Origin: Martinezella lusitana
Lineage (GTDB): Bacteria; Pseudomonadota; Alphaproteobacteria; Rhizobiales; Rhizobiaceae
Assembly: GCF_010668395.1 (NCBI RefSeq)
Contig: NZ_WUEY01000008.1
Location: 62,001 to 126,000 of the forward strand
Direction of reading: 5' to 3'
DNA length: 64,000 nucleotides
A program made the translations under genes and the position numbers. The first letter of the stretch is position 1. Each line of letters starts with the position of its first letter. The notes below the pieces were generated by a model. It worked only from the letters and a program-made list of their open reading frames with translations. It searched no databases and was not told where the DNA came from. Shown here one piece after another: positions 1-7,921 of the stretch.

Positions 1-207
1 TTCATCGCGCGCCAGTGCTGTCTGCGGGGCAAGATCGAAGAATTCATAGACCGTATCCGTCCATTTCAGCGTCTGGTCCGGCAGGCTGCATTCCCATACT
101 CCGATCCGGGCTGCTTTGAACGAACGGTCAAACAGTTCCCGCAAATGCATGAACTCCTGGGAGCCGACTGCATGAGGCTGCGGTATTTCATTTTCATTGC
201 AAGGCAT
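1..207 (-). CDS. PAS-domain sensory protein, N-terminal part only (cut by window edge)
   Basis: An open frame starts at an ATG whose complement is at 205-207 and runs off the window edge, giving 69 codons without a stop. The reading contains FDRSFKAARIGVWECSL followed by LKWTDTVYEFFDL. This is the usual start of a PAS fold: an Ala-x-x-Gly-x-Trp strand, then a Trp-Thr-Asp turn and a helix. PAS proteins of this kind are usually diguanylate cyclases, phosphodiesterases or histidine kinases; the output domain lies outside the window. A GAGGG purine stretch lies about 8 bases before the ATG. The gene points away from the serine hydrolase behind it, with a 320-base gap, so it is probably transcribed on its own. 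Confidence 0.6.
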   Translation of the reverse strand, partial: MPCNENEIPQPHAVGSQEFMHLRELFDRSFKAARIGVWECSLPDQTLKWTDTVYEFFDLAPQTALARDE

Positions 208-527
208 GCGACGCCCTCGCCAGCTGAACGAAGATGGTTTCCCGATCCCGTCGTCATGTCCGGGATTACCATCGGGAACAGAGGCTGGCACATATTGCTT
301 GCGTTCGGGTTTCTAAAAAATATCGAAAGGCTAAATTTTTTCCAACCTAGGCTCGTGCTCGATGCACTGGCTTCATGCCCGGGGCGCCAAAATGAGGCAT
401 TTCGTTTGCAAACGGGGCAATCTCAGGCCGCAGGTGCTGCGAAACCAGGTTGCATCCCGCTGAAACGGCGGCATCTCGGGCATGGCCATAGGCTGGCATT
501 CGTGTCGCCATACTCCCGATTAGCGGG
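208..527. other. Intergenic stretch, no gene seen
   Basis: These 320 bases separate the PAS gene from the 3' end of the serine hydrolase. An AT-rich patch near 310-345 could hold the PAS gene promoter. Overlapping short frames on both strands show no family features and no ribosome binding sites. No repeat or clear terminator was found. Confidence 0.4.
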
Positions 528-1727
528 TCAAATTCCCGTTTTGCAGAAATCCCGCAGCCTGTGGGCGGCGGCCAGCATATCGGCCGTGCGATCATCGTTC
601 ACAGGATCGACATCGGTCGACAGCTTGATCATCGCAAAGTCCGACTCCGGGTCCATGTAGATATATTGGCCGAAGATGCCGAAGCACATGAAGACGCGGC
701 TGTCGGGGTCCTCGATCCAGAACTGGTTGCGATAGGCTCCCCGCGGCAGCGCGCCCTGGCGCTTGTTGCCGAAGATCTCGTGATCGGCATCGCGGATCGC
801 CTCGATCCACGCGGCTGGCACGATCTGGCGCCCATGCGCCTTGCCGCCGCGCAGCAGGAGCAAGGCAAAACGGGCAAAATCGCGCAGCGTCGCATTGAAA
901 CCACCGTCCGCAAGGCCGAAGCCGCCACGGTCGAGCGTGATGTAGGCGTCGTCCTCTGCGCCCATTGGCGCCCAGAGTTCCTCGCTGATCAAGTCCGCAA
1001 GATGCTTGCCGGTCGCACGTTGCATGATGAAGGCCAGCACATCCGTTTCGATCGACCGGTACTGGAAGGCCTTCCCATGCGGGCGCTCCTGCTCGGTAAG
1101 CTGGAGGACGAGCTGCCATACGGTCATCGGCCATGCGGGATCAATGACGTCGAACCAGCCGCTTGCCTGCCCAAGCTTCTGCATGTGGGAACCAGGCGTC
1201 GTGTAGGTCTCGTCAAAATAGACACCGCTCGTCATGTCGAGCACATGCTGGACCGTCGCGCCGCGATAGCCGGTCCCTTCCAGCTCCGGCAGATATTTCG
1301 TCACCAGCGCCTGCGGATCGATAAGCCCGCGATGGACGAGAATGCCGAAGACCGCCGAGGTGACGGACTTGGAGACCGACATGGCGAGATGCTGCCGGTA
1401 GGGCTTAAGCCCGTTCATGTAGCGTTCCGCGACGACTTCGCCGCGTGAGAGCACCATGAAGCCGTCCGTTGCGCTTTCCTCCAGATATTGTGCCATCGTG
1501 CGGCGTCCGGCGCGCGTCTCGAAGACGATACCGTCGATATTGCGCTTGCGTTCCGGGAGCGGCAGGACCGAGCCGGGACCGCGCCAGATCTGTGCGGTGG
1601 GCGCCATCTCGCGCACATGCTGGAAGGTCCAGCGATGATAGGGTGGAAAATCCCATTCCCCGCGCGGGATGATGGGAGCGCCGGGGTTTTCCGGGTCGCG
1701 CTGCCACGGTTGCCTGCTGGAATTCAT
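528..1727 (-). CDS. Serine hydrolase, class C beta-lactamase / 6-aminohexanoate-dimer hydrolase (NylB) type
   Basis: This 399-residue protein has the penicillin-recognising fold. The nucleophile motif Ser-x-x-Lys is S117-V-S-K120. The second-domain tyrosine motif is Y223-R-S225, in place of Tyr-x-Asn. Family members are class C beta-lactamases, esterases and the nylon-oligomer hydrolase NylB, which hydrolyse amide or ester bonds through an acyl-serine intermediate. No signal peptide is visible, which favours a cytoplasmic amide/ester hydrolase over a secreted beta-lactamase. The start is supported by GGAGG about 5 bases upstream. A paralogue of similar length is divergent at 2159-3331; both share a Trp-x-Phe-Gln-x-Val N-terminus and a Val-Gln-His-Val-Leu-Asp-Met-Thr segment. 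The substrate is unknown. Confidence 0.85.
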   Translation of the reverse strand: MNSSRQPWQRDPENPGAPIIPRGEWDFPPYHRWTFQHVREMAPTAQIWRGPGSVLPLPERKRNIDGIVFETRAGRRTMAQYLEESATDGFMVLSRGEVVAERYMNGLKPYRQHLAMSVSKSVTSAVFGILVHRGLIDPQALVTKYLPELEGTGYRGATVQHVLDMTSGVYFDETYTTPGSHMQKLGQASGWFDVIDPAWPMTVWQLVLQLTEQERPHGKAFQYRSIETDVLAFIMQRATGKHLADLISEELWAPMGAEDDAYITLDRGGFGLADGGFNATLRDFARFALLLLRGGKAHGRQIVPAAWIEAIRDADHEIFGNKRQGALPRGAYRNQFWIEDPDSRVFMCFGIFGQYIYMDPESDFAMIKLSTDVDPVNDDRTADMLAAAHRLRDFCKTGI

Positions 1728-1783
1728 GAGTTCCTCCCTTTTGCTGACGTGGCGATATCAAGCGATCGCTTCTTCCTAAATTT

Positions 1784-1798
1784 GTGATCTCAGATCAC
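1784..1798. promoter_or_regulatory. Candidate operator, GTGATCTCAGATCAC palindrome
   Basis: This is a perfect 15-bp dyad (7-bp arms around one base) inside the 431-base AT-rich gap between the two divergent serine hydrolases. A second copy with the same core, inverted, is centred 79 bp away at 1863-1877. A FadR-type GntR gene follows the downstream hydrolase, and such regulators often bind short dyads of this form, so it is the likely ligand. That assignment is inferred. The rest of the 1728-2158 gap is AT-rich and shows no credible coding frame. Confidence 0.55.
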
Positions 1799-1862
1799 GT
1801 ATAAAGTCAACTTATTTTCTGCGTTACCGCTTGCGATACGAAATTGATACGATATGGATTAT

Positions 1863-1877
1863 CAGATCTGAGATCAC
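1863..1877. promoter_or_regulatory. Second candidate operator, CAGATCTGAGATCAC
   Basis: This matches the reverse complement of the palindrome at 1784-1798 at 13 of 15 positions, with only the two outermost bases of one arm differing. The centres are 79 bp apart, close to an integral number of helical turns (about 7.5), so two dimers could cooperate or form a loop between the divergent promoters. The proposed regulator is the GntR protein at 3430-4158. Confidence 0.5.
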
Positions 1878-2158
1878 AGTGCGCGGTCTTTGACATCGTT
1901 AAGAATTCGAAATAATATCGATTTTTTGATAGATATTCAGCCATTGTGGAAGGTAATCTCGATGTTAATGATCGAGAAATGAAAGCTGGATTGGGAGATT
2001 ATCGAGAATTGCAGGACGTCTTGCCTCGAGGGGGCCGTCAAAAACTAGATCGAATTTTGTTCAGTTTTCGGTGAGTTTTATTCGGTGGGAAATTGGTGAA
2101 TTTCTGAGCTAACCGCCGGAATCCAGCTGCCGCAACAAGGCTAAGGAGTGGAGATTTC

Positions 2159-3331
2159 ATGGTCGATACGACCACATTCGAAGAGAGATACGGCTTTCGC
2201 CGCGATGAGGTGACGCTCGCGAACTGGCGTCTCGATCCCTACGGCAGATGGTCGTTCCAGAATGTCGGCGAACTGGTGCCGAGCGCGCATGTCTGGCGCG
2301 GGACGGGAGCCGAGGACGCGCCTGCAGCGGAAACGTCCGCTCTCGTCGCCGAGCGAGTACGGCTGGCGAACGGTGAGGAGCGGATCGCGGATTTCCTCGC
2401 GCGCTCCTATGCCGACGCGCTCGTCGTCATGAAGGGCGGACATTTCGTTGCGGACTGGTTTGCACCGAGCATGGATTTCGGCAACCGCCATATCACTTTC
2501 TCGATCAGCAAGTCGATCACGGCTGTCGTCGCCGGCGCCCTGCAGGAACGCGGGCTGCTGGATCCCGGCGCGCCGGTCGTTCAATACGTGCCGGAGGCCG
2601 AGGGTTCCGCTTACGGCGATGCTACCGTGCAGCATGTGCTGGACATGACGGTGGCTATCGACATCGACGAAGCCTACCTGGACCCGCAAAGCCCGTTCGG
2701 TCGCTATCGTCGCGCCATGCTCTGGAATCCGGGCGGCGGAGAGGAGGGGCTTCGGGAATTCCTGTGTAGTCTCAGGCGCCTGCCGGGCGACCATGGGGAA
2801 ATCTTCCGCTATCGCTCGCCGAACACCGATATGCTCGGCATCATCCTGGAGCGCGCCTCCGGCCTGCGCATGGCGGATCTCTTGCGCGAGATAATCTGGG
2901 CTCCGCTCGGGGCACGGGGCGAGGTGACGATGACTGTCGACCGCGAGGGAACAAGCCGTGCCTCCGCCGGCATTTCGCTCACCCCGCGCGACCTGGCGCG
3001 TTTCGGCGAGATGATGCGGCAAGGAGGCACGGCGAACGGAACGCGCGTCGTGTCCGAAGCCTGGGTAAGCGGTACGCTCAGCGGCGGCAGCAAGGCTGCG
3101 TGGGACCGCAGCGATTTCGCACCTCTGTTTCCGAAGGGGCGCTATCACAACAAATGGTATCAGACAGGCGAGGGGAGCTTCTGCGGCATCGGCATCCACG
3201 GTCAATGGCTCTACATCGATCCCGCAGCGGACGTGGTCATCGTGCGCATGAGCTCGCAGCCGGATCCTATCATGGAAGGCTTCGATCGCGATAATCTGGC
3301 GCTGCTCGGGCAATTGGCGCGCATGGTCTGA
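2159..3331 (+). CDS. Serine hydrolase, class C beta-lactamase / NylB type (paralogue)
   Basis: The 390-residue protein belongs to the same family as the divergent gene at 528-1727. The nucleophile motif is S115-I-S-K118 and the tyrosine motif Y218-R-S220. It also shares Val-Gln-His-Val-Leu-Asp-Met-Thr, and a late His-Gly-Gln-Trp-Leu-Tyr-Ile-Asp-Pro segment corresponds to the family strand near the active site. No leader peptide is seen, so it is probably cytoplasmic. AAGGAG at 2143-2148 supports the ATG. A strong hairpin follows it, then a GntR regulator, so the pair of hydrolases and the regulator look like one regulon. The substrate (amide, lactam or ester) cannot be read from the sequence. 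Confidence 0.85.
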   Translation: MVDTTTFEERYGFRRDEVTLANWRLDPYGRWSFQNVGELVPSAHVWRGTGAEDAPAAETSALVAERVRLANGEERIADFLARSYADALVVMKGGHFVADWFAPSMDFGNRHITFSISKSITAVVAGALQERGLLDPGAPVVQYVPEAEGSAYGDATVQHVLDMTVAIDIDEAYLDPQSPFGRYRRAMLWNPGGGEEGLREFLCSLRRLPGDHGEIFRYRSPNTDMLGIILERASGLRMADLLREIIWAPLGARGEVTMTVDREGTSRASAGISLTPRDLARFGEMMRQGGTANGTRVVSEAWVSGTLSGGSKAAWDRSDFAPLFPKGRYHNKWYQTGEGSFCGIGIHGQWLYIDPAADVVIVRMSSQPDPIMEGFDRDNLALLGQLARMV

Positions 3332-3340
3332 CGGACTCAG

Positions 3341-3376
3341 GCCGTTGCTCGCGATGGTGCTTGCGCGAGCAACGGC
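3341..3376. terminator. Strong 13-bp hairpin between the serine hydrolase and gntR
   Basis: GCCGTTGCTCGCG at 3341-3353 pairs perfectly with CGCGAGCAACGGC at 3364-3376 across a 10-base loop. No U-run follows on either strand, so it is either a non-canonical terminator or an mRNA-stabilising element. A TTG at 3361 that would extend the next gene lies inside the loop, which argues for the later ATG start of that gene. Confidence 0.5.
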
Positions 3377-3429
3377 AAATCTTCTACCAAAGGCATCTTC
3401 GGAGCAGCATTGTTTTTCGAGTGGTGGAT

Positions 3430-4158
3430 ATGACGGCGAAGAAAGCGGCAAACATCACGGCCATCGAAGCCCCGGTGCCGATGCACGAGCAAGTGTATCA
3501 TCAGATCGTGCAAGCCCTCATGGCCGGGCACTTCGAACCGGGACAGAAGCTGACCTACCGTAAGGTCGCCGAGCAGTTCGGGACAAGTCCGATGCCTGTT
3601 CGCACGGCATTCCAGCGCCTTCAGGCGGTGCGCGCGCTGAACCTGCTTCCAAACGGCAGCGTCGAGGTTCCGCTTCTCAGCGTGGCCTCCTTCAACAATC
3701 TGACGCAGGCGCGAATCTCCATCGAGGGCACGGCAACGGAGCTTGCGACCACCAGGCTCAACGGCAACAGCTTGCGCACCGTGCGCCATCACTGCAAGGA
3801 GCGCACCGAAGCCGCCAGGGCCGGCGATATCGACCGCTATCTTCAGGCAAATTTCGATTTCAAGTTCTCGATCTACCGGCATTGCGGTAACGAGTATCTC
3901 CTGTACCTGATCGAGATCCTCTGGCTCCAGGCGGGTCCGTTCCTGCGCAAGCTGGTGGAAGGAGCGCCCTTCACTCCGACCGAGGTGCTGGACGTCGATT
4001 TTCATGAAAGGATTCTCGAAGCCCTGGAGGCGAAGGATCCGCGCGGCGCGCGTGACGCGGTGGTTCACGATATTCGCGAGGCGGCGGACTATATGGTCAA
4101 ATATGCAAAGTTCTCCGCGGCCGATGCGGACGGCCCAGCCGATAGCGACCTTGCCTAG
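3430..4158 (+). CDS. GntR-family transcriptional regulator, FCD (FadR) subfamily
   Basis: The 242-residue protein has an N-terminal winged helix at about residues 18-80, with the typical Val-Tyr-His-Gln-Ile, Gly-Gln-Lys-Leu and Ser-Pro-Met-Pro-Val-Arg recognition segment. A helical effector domain of FCD type follows (about 90-225), with Phe-His-Glu-Arg-Ile-Leu-Glu-Ala-Leu near its end. FCD regulators respond to small carboxylic acids or related metabolites and usually repress nearby genes. Its likely targets are the serine hydrolases, whose shared promoter has two matching dyads. The ATG at 3430 is preferred over an in-frame TTG at 3361 because the latter falls in a hairpin loop and would add a poorly conserved-looking leader. 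Confidence 0.85.
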   Translation: MTAKKAANITAIEAPVPMHEQVYHQIVQALMAGHFEPGQKLTYRKVAEQFGTSPMPVRTAFQRLQAVRALNLLPNGSVEVPLLSVASFNNLTQARISIEGTATELATTRLNGNSLRTVRHHCKERTEAARAGDIDRYLQANFDFKFSIYRHCGNEYLLYLIEILWLQAGPFLRKLVEGAPFTPTEVLDVDFHERILEALEAKDPRGARDAVVHDIREAADYMVKYAKFSAADADGPADSDLA

Positions 4159-4610
4159 CGACGCTTCAATCGGGTGAGGCGGAAATGCTGGAGACACTCG
4201 CGGAATTGGCCGGCGCGACTGGGCTCGGGTTTGCATGTGCCGCCGCGAATGGCTTCTCTTTGCATGCGAGATCCGGATTGAGCCTGCCCATCCGGGCAGC
4301 TTCGCTAAACTTAAGGTAGATGTTATTATCCAGGACACCGGCCCGGATGCCACCCGCGAGCCGGATAGAGTGCAGCGTCCGACGACAATAACATGCCCCA
4401 CCATTGTCGTCGGATGCACGCGCTCGTTCGGTGCTCACAAAGCCCGCTTGCTTCCGCCATCGAAACGCTCAGACCCCGTCCGCAGATGCCGGCAATGCGA
4501 GGCGCGTGGCATCGGAAATGGCGACGGCTGAACCACTTTGTACAAAGTGGTTCTTGCCGATCTTGCTATGGACCGTTCAGCTCGCACAACGAACCGGATG
4601 GAGGGGACCA
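4159..4610. other. Intergenic stretch with operator near its right end
   Basis: This 452-base gap has no frame with family features and a good start. It contains a small hairpin, CTGCCC-ATCC-GGGCAG at 4284-4299, which might end the gntR transcript, and the 22-bp palindrome described separately at 4531-4552. In-frame upstream extensions of the cupin gene into this region have no ribosome binding site. Confidence 0.4.
4531..4552. promoter_or_regulatory. Candidate MocR operator 1: 22-bp perfect palindrome, CCACTT-N6-AAGTGG core
   Basis: This is a perfect 22-bp dyad with AACCACTT and AAGTGGTT arms around TGTACA, centred about 70 bp before the cupin start. The inner arms and spacing (CCACTT-N6-AAGTGG) are the same as those of the dyad at 6418-6439, which abuts the mocR start codon. 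The shared core ties the cupin gene to the MocR regulator. Confidence 0.6.
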
Positions 4611-4985
4611 ATGACCGAAGACAGGCAAGCGATCGTGTTCGCGAATGGCAGCGGCGAGTTCTGGACCGAGGAACGATGCCATATCACGGAGCTGCATAAC
4701 TGCGATGCCTCGCCGGAGGCGTCGCTGGCATTGGCTCGGGTCGAGGTCGGTATAACCACTCAGCTGCACAGCCTCACCGGCGTGATAGAACGGTACATCG
4801 TTCGTCAAGGGGAGGGGATACTTGAGATCGACGGCGTGAAACAGAAGCTTCGGGTTGGCGATCAGGCCGTGATACCGGCCGATGCGGCGCAGCGTATCGA
4901 GAATACCGGCCTGGTGGATCTGGAATTCTACTGCCTGTGCACGCCCCGCTTTTTCCCGGAGGCATATGTCAATCTGGAGCGATAG
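4611..4985 (+). CDS. Cupin-domain protein
   Basis: This 124-residue single-domain cupin has a beta-barrel core at about residues 45-110, with Leu-His-Ser-Leu and Glu-Arg-Tyr-Ile-Val-x-x-Gly-x-Gly, then Gly-Asp-x-Ala-Val-Ile-Pro and an Asn-Thr-Gly turn, as in the Cupin_2 family. Metal-ligand histidines of motif 1 are partly present (His at about 49). Such small cupins bind sugars, keto acids or amino-acid-like ligands, or act as isomerases. GGAGGGG at 4600-4606 supports the ATG. The upstream palindrome matches that of the converging mocR gene, so it probably belongs to that regulon. The exact role is unknown. Confidence 0.75.
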   Translation: MTEDRQAIVFANGSGEFWTEERCHITELHNCDASPEASLALARVEVGITTQLHSLTGVIERYIVRQGEGILEIDGVKQKLRVGDQAVIPADAAQRIENTGLVDLEFYCLCTPRFFPEAYVNLER

Positions 4986-5002
4986 ATGACTTTTGCTTCC
5001 GT

Positions 5003-6412
5003 CTAGGCAGCGCGTGCCGTGCCGGCCAGATCGCAGATCGTTTCGATCGCGAACCGCATGATTTCAGGCGGGCGAACGAAGGGCAGGCGAAGGACGTCGC
5101 CGAAATTCTCGTGGGCGGAATAGCCGGGGCCGGCTGATAGGAACAGGCGATGACGCTGGGCTTCCTGGCATAGTGCGACCGCATCGATGCCGGGCATACG
5201 GATCCACATTGCGGTACCCGCTGAAGGGCGCGACCAGCGCCATCGGCCTGCGGCTCTCTCGGCAATGAGATCCTCGGCGATTTTCAGGTGGCTCGCGATT
5301 TCCTGGTGACGATAAGCCCGCGCCTCCGGGATATTTTCAAGCAGGCCGATGGCGAGATGCTGGTCGAACATGGAGCAGCCCAGGTCGTTGACGGCCTTGA
5401 AGCTTGCCAGCCGCTTCACCACCGGAGGCGCCGCGCGGATCCAGCCGATGCGGATGCCGCCCCAGAACAGCTTGGAAAGCGTGCCGATCGTGGCGACATG
5501 GTTCGGATCGACCTCGCTCGCAAACAGGCGGGGCGTTGCTCCAGCAAGGGTCGAAAGCTCGTTCTGCGCTCCATCCTCCACAAGGAAAGTCGGATGACGT
5601 TCGAGCAAGGCCGCGAGGTCGCGGCGGCTTTCGTCGTCCAGCGACCTGCCTGTCGGATTGTGGGCTTCCGGAAAAAGATAGAGAAGTTTCGGTCGGTTCT
5701 TGAGCGCCTTTTCGAGCTGCGGCATGTCGAGCCCGCGTTCCGTGACCGCGACCGGAACGATCCTCGCATTGCGTCGGCGGAAGGCTTCGAGCGAGCCGCG
5801 ATAGACGGGGTCTTCGACGATGACAGCATCCGACGCGTCGACCATGGCGTTGGCGAGCAGCCATACCGCCTGCTGCGCGCCGCTGGTGATGAGGATGTTG
5901 TCCGGGTGGGTCGCCAGCCCCAGATCGGTATAGTAGCGGGCGACCGCCCAGCGGAGGGCGGGCAGGCCGGACGCGTCATAGCCGAGGCCCGCAGCCACGC
6001 TTGCAAGCTCCGTACCGCGTAATGAAGCGAGCATCCGGGTTAGGATCGGTGACGGCGGCAACGCGCCGCTGGTCATGTCTATATCCTGCGGATGCGCGGG
6101 AATCTCGCCGGCAAGGCGGGTATGCGCGGAGCCGGGGGCCGTTGCGGACGCGATGATGCGGTGGCCGCTGCCATGGCGGCTGTCGAGCACGCCTGCATCC
6201 CGCAGCGAGGCATAGGCCGCGACGATAGTTCCCCGGCTGACCGCAAGCGCTGCCGCCAGCGCGCGTTCGGAAGGCAGCAGGCCACCGACGGGCAGCTCCC
6301 TCGCCGTGATCAACCGGGCGATGGCCGCACTCAGCTGTTGGCTGACTTTGCCCTCCGGCGCCCGCCAGTTTCCGATGAGCCGGCTGATCCTCGCCGGTGA
6401 AATCCTGTTCAT
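5003..6412 (-). CDS. MocR/GabR-type regulator (GntR helix-turn-helix fused to class I aminotransferase domain)
   Basis: This 469-residue protein has a GntR winged helix at about residues 20-85 (Leu-Pro-Ser-Glu-Arg-Ala-Leu-Ala, Val-Ser-Arg-Gly-Thr-Ile). An aspartate-aminotransferase-fold domain follows, with His-Asn-Pro-Thr-Gly at 251-255 and the PLP lysine in Thr-Leu-Ser-Lys (K314). MocR proteins bind PLP plus an amine ligand and switch neighbouring catabolic genes. The longer frame to 6553 is unlikely: the 6412 ATG gives the normal family N-terminus, and a 22-bp operator sits 5 bases beyond it, where it would block transcription (autorepression). Targets are probably the divergent Tm-1-like operon and the cupin gene. 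Confidence 0.88.
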   Translation of the reverse strand: MNRISPARISRLIGNWRAPEGKVSQQLSAAIARLITARELPVGGLLPSERALAAALAVSRGTIVAAYASLRDAGVLDSRHGSGHRIIASATAPGSAHTRLAGEIPAHPQDIDMTSGALPPSPILTRMLASLRGTELASVAAGLGYDASGLPALRWAVARYYTDLGLATHPDNILITSGAQQAVWLLANAMVDASDAVIVEDPVYRGSLEAFRRRNARIVPVAVTERGLDMPQLEKALKNRPKLLYLFPEAHNPTGRSLDDESRRDLAALLERHPTFLVEDGAQNELSTLAGATPRLFASEVDPNHVATIGTLSKLFWGGIRIGWIRAAPPVVKRLASFKAVNDLGCSMFDQHLAIGLLENIPEARAYRHQEIASHLKIAEDLIAERAAGRWRWSRPSAGTAMWIRMPGIDAVALCQEAQRHRLFLSAGPGYSAHENFGDVLRLPFVRPPEIMRFAIETICDLAGTARAA

Positions 6413-6417
6413 GCCTG

Positions 6418-6439
6418 GTCCACTTCTCGACAAGTGGAC
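6418..6439. promoter_or_regulatory. Candidate MocR operator 2, CCACTT-N6-AAGTGG
   Basis: GTCCACTT and AAGTGGAC form perfect 8-bp arms around CTCGAC, immediately upstream of the mocR ATG. The CCACTT-N6-AAGTGG core is identical in arms and spacing to the palindrome at 4531-4552. Its position over the mocR promoter suggests autoregulation. The divergent operon begins about 270 bp away and could be controlled from here too. The remaining 6440-6711 gap shows no gene. Confidence 0.6.
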
Positions 6440-6711
6440 TTTGTCAGATCCGGCGGAGTGGAGCAACTTGGTTTGCGGAGAACAAAGGGAGGACTCTCCG
6501 CTGAAAAGGCCAGGAGGAGGCTCGTGCTTGCCGTCGATATCTCCCGTTCCCATGCGGGTGTGGTTGGCTCCGGCTCCCGGGTCAAGGCAGAGACCAGGGC
6601 TTGCCCAGGCAAATCACCGAGGCTGCGCCCTTTGCCGCCATGCTGCCGGGGATGATGGCCGCTCGGCCCGAGTGGACGCCGAAAAAATGACAGATACTTG
6701 AGGAGGAAGCG

Positions 6712-7920
6712 ATGACTATAGCGAAGACGATTTATGTGGCGGGCTCCATCGATACGAAGGGCGACGAGCTGCGCTATGTGGCGGATCTGATCAGAGCGCA
6801 GGGGTTGCCCGCGATCCTGGTCGATCTTTCCACGGCCAGACCGTCGGATGACGCCGATGTCGATGCGAAGACTGTCGCGGGTTTCCATCCCGGCGGCGCG
6901 GACGCGGTCTTCACCGGGGACCGCGGTTCCGCGGTTTCCGCCATGGGGCTGGCGTTCGAGCGCTTCATCCTGTCGCGCGCCGATGTCGGCGGCGTGATCG
7001 GCCTCGGCGGCTCCGGAGGCACCGCGATGGTCACGCAGGCCATGCGCGTTCTGCCGGTGGGCACGCCGCGCGTGATGGTCTCGACGGTGGCCGCCGGCAA
7101 TATCAGCGCCTATGTCGGTCCCAACGATATTGCCATGGTGAATTCGATAACCGACATAGCCGGGCTCAACCGCATCTCGCGGACGGTGCTGTCGAATGCC
7201 GCCAACTCGATTGCCGGGATGGTCCGCAACCGGCGGGAAGCCGAGCAGGACGACAGGCCGGCGCTGGGTCTCACCATGTTCGGCGTCACCACGCCTTGCG
7301 TTTCCCAGGTCGTCGAGCAGCTGCGCGACCGCTTCGAATGCCTGGTATTTCACGCCACCGGCATCGGCGGCCAGTCGATGGAAAAGCTTGCCTCCTCCGG
7401 CTATCTGGCCGGCGTCCTGGATATCACGACGACGGAAGTATGCGATCTCCTGTTCGAAGGCATTCTGCCCGCAACGGAAGACCGTTTCGGTTTCCTCGCG
7501 CAGTCGGCGCTGCCCTATGTCGGCTCCTGCGGCGCGCTCGACATGGTCAATTTCGCGGGCATCGACACCGTTCCGCAGAAATACCGTCACCGCAATCTCT
7601 ATGTGCACAATCCGCAGATCACGCTGATGCGCACCACGGTCGAGGAGAACGTGGCCATGGGAAAATGGATCGGCGAGCGCCTCAACCGAAGCGTCGGGCC
7701 GGTGCGCTTCCTTCTGCCCTTGGGAGGGGTGTCGCTTCTCGATGCGCCGGGCCAAGCATTTCATGATCCGGAAGCCGATGCGGCCCTGTTCGACGCCATC
7801 GAGCATACCGTCCGGCAGACGGACGAGCGCATCGTTCTCCGGGTGCCGCACGCGTTAAATTCACCGGAATTCAGTTCCGAAGTTGTCCGCCACTTCAATG
7901 AAATCAGTAGAGGTCGCTAG
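6712..7920 (+). CDS. Tm-1-like ATP-binding protein (UPF0261 family)
   Basis: The 402-residue protein matches the UPF0261/Tm-1-like family over its full length: an N-terminal Ile-Tyr-Val-Ala-Gly-Ser-Ile-Asp-Thr-Lys-Gly strand-turn, a glycine-rich Gly-Leu-Gly-Gly-Ser-Gly-Gly-Thr at about residues 101-108, and Ser-Thr-Val-Ala-Ala-Gly-Asn. In plants this domain is the N-terminal half of the tomato Tm-1 virus-resistance protein, where it binds ATP. The bacterial function is not established. The next gene encodes the equivalent of the second half of Tm-1. TTGAGGAGGAAG just upstream is a strong ribosome site. It is the first gene of a three-gene operon facing away from mocR. Confidence 0.88.
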   Translation: MTIAKTIYVAGSIDTKGDELRYVADLIRAQGLPAILVDLSTARPSDDADVDAKTVAGFHPGGADAVFTGDRGSAVSAMGLAFERFILSRADVGGVIGLGGSGGTAMVTQAMRVLPVGTPRVMVSTVAAGNISAYVGPNDIAMVNSITDIAGLNRISRTVLSNAANSIAGMVRNRREAEQDDRPALGLTMFGVTTPCVSQVVEQLRDRFECLVFHATGIGGQSMEKLASSGYLAGVLDITTTEVCDLLFEGILPATEDRFGFLAQSALPYVGSCGALDMVNFAGIDTVPQKYRHRNLYVHNPQITLMRTTVEENVAMGKWIGERLNRSVGPVRFLLPLGGVSLLDAPGQAFHDPEADAALFDAIEHTVRQTDERIVLRVPHALNSPEFSSEVVRHFNEISRGR

Positions 7921-7921
7921 C

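Noticed and set aside
4531..4552. Resemblance of TTTGTACAAAGTGG to a lambda/Gateway-type att core
   Set aside because: No other vector or phage sequence is nearby, and the arms match the dyad at the mocR promoter, so an operator explains it better.
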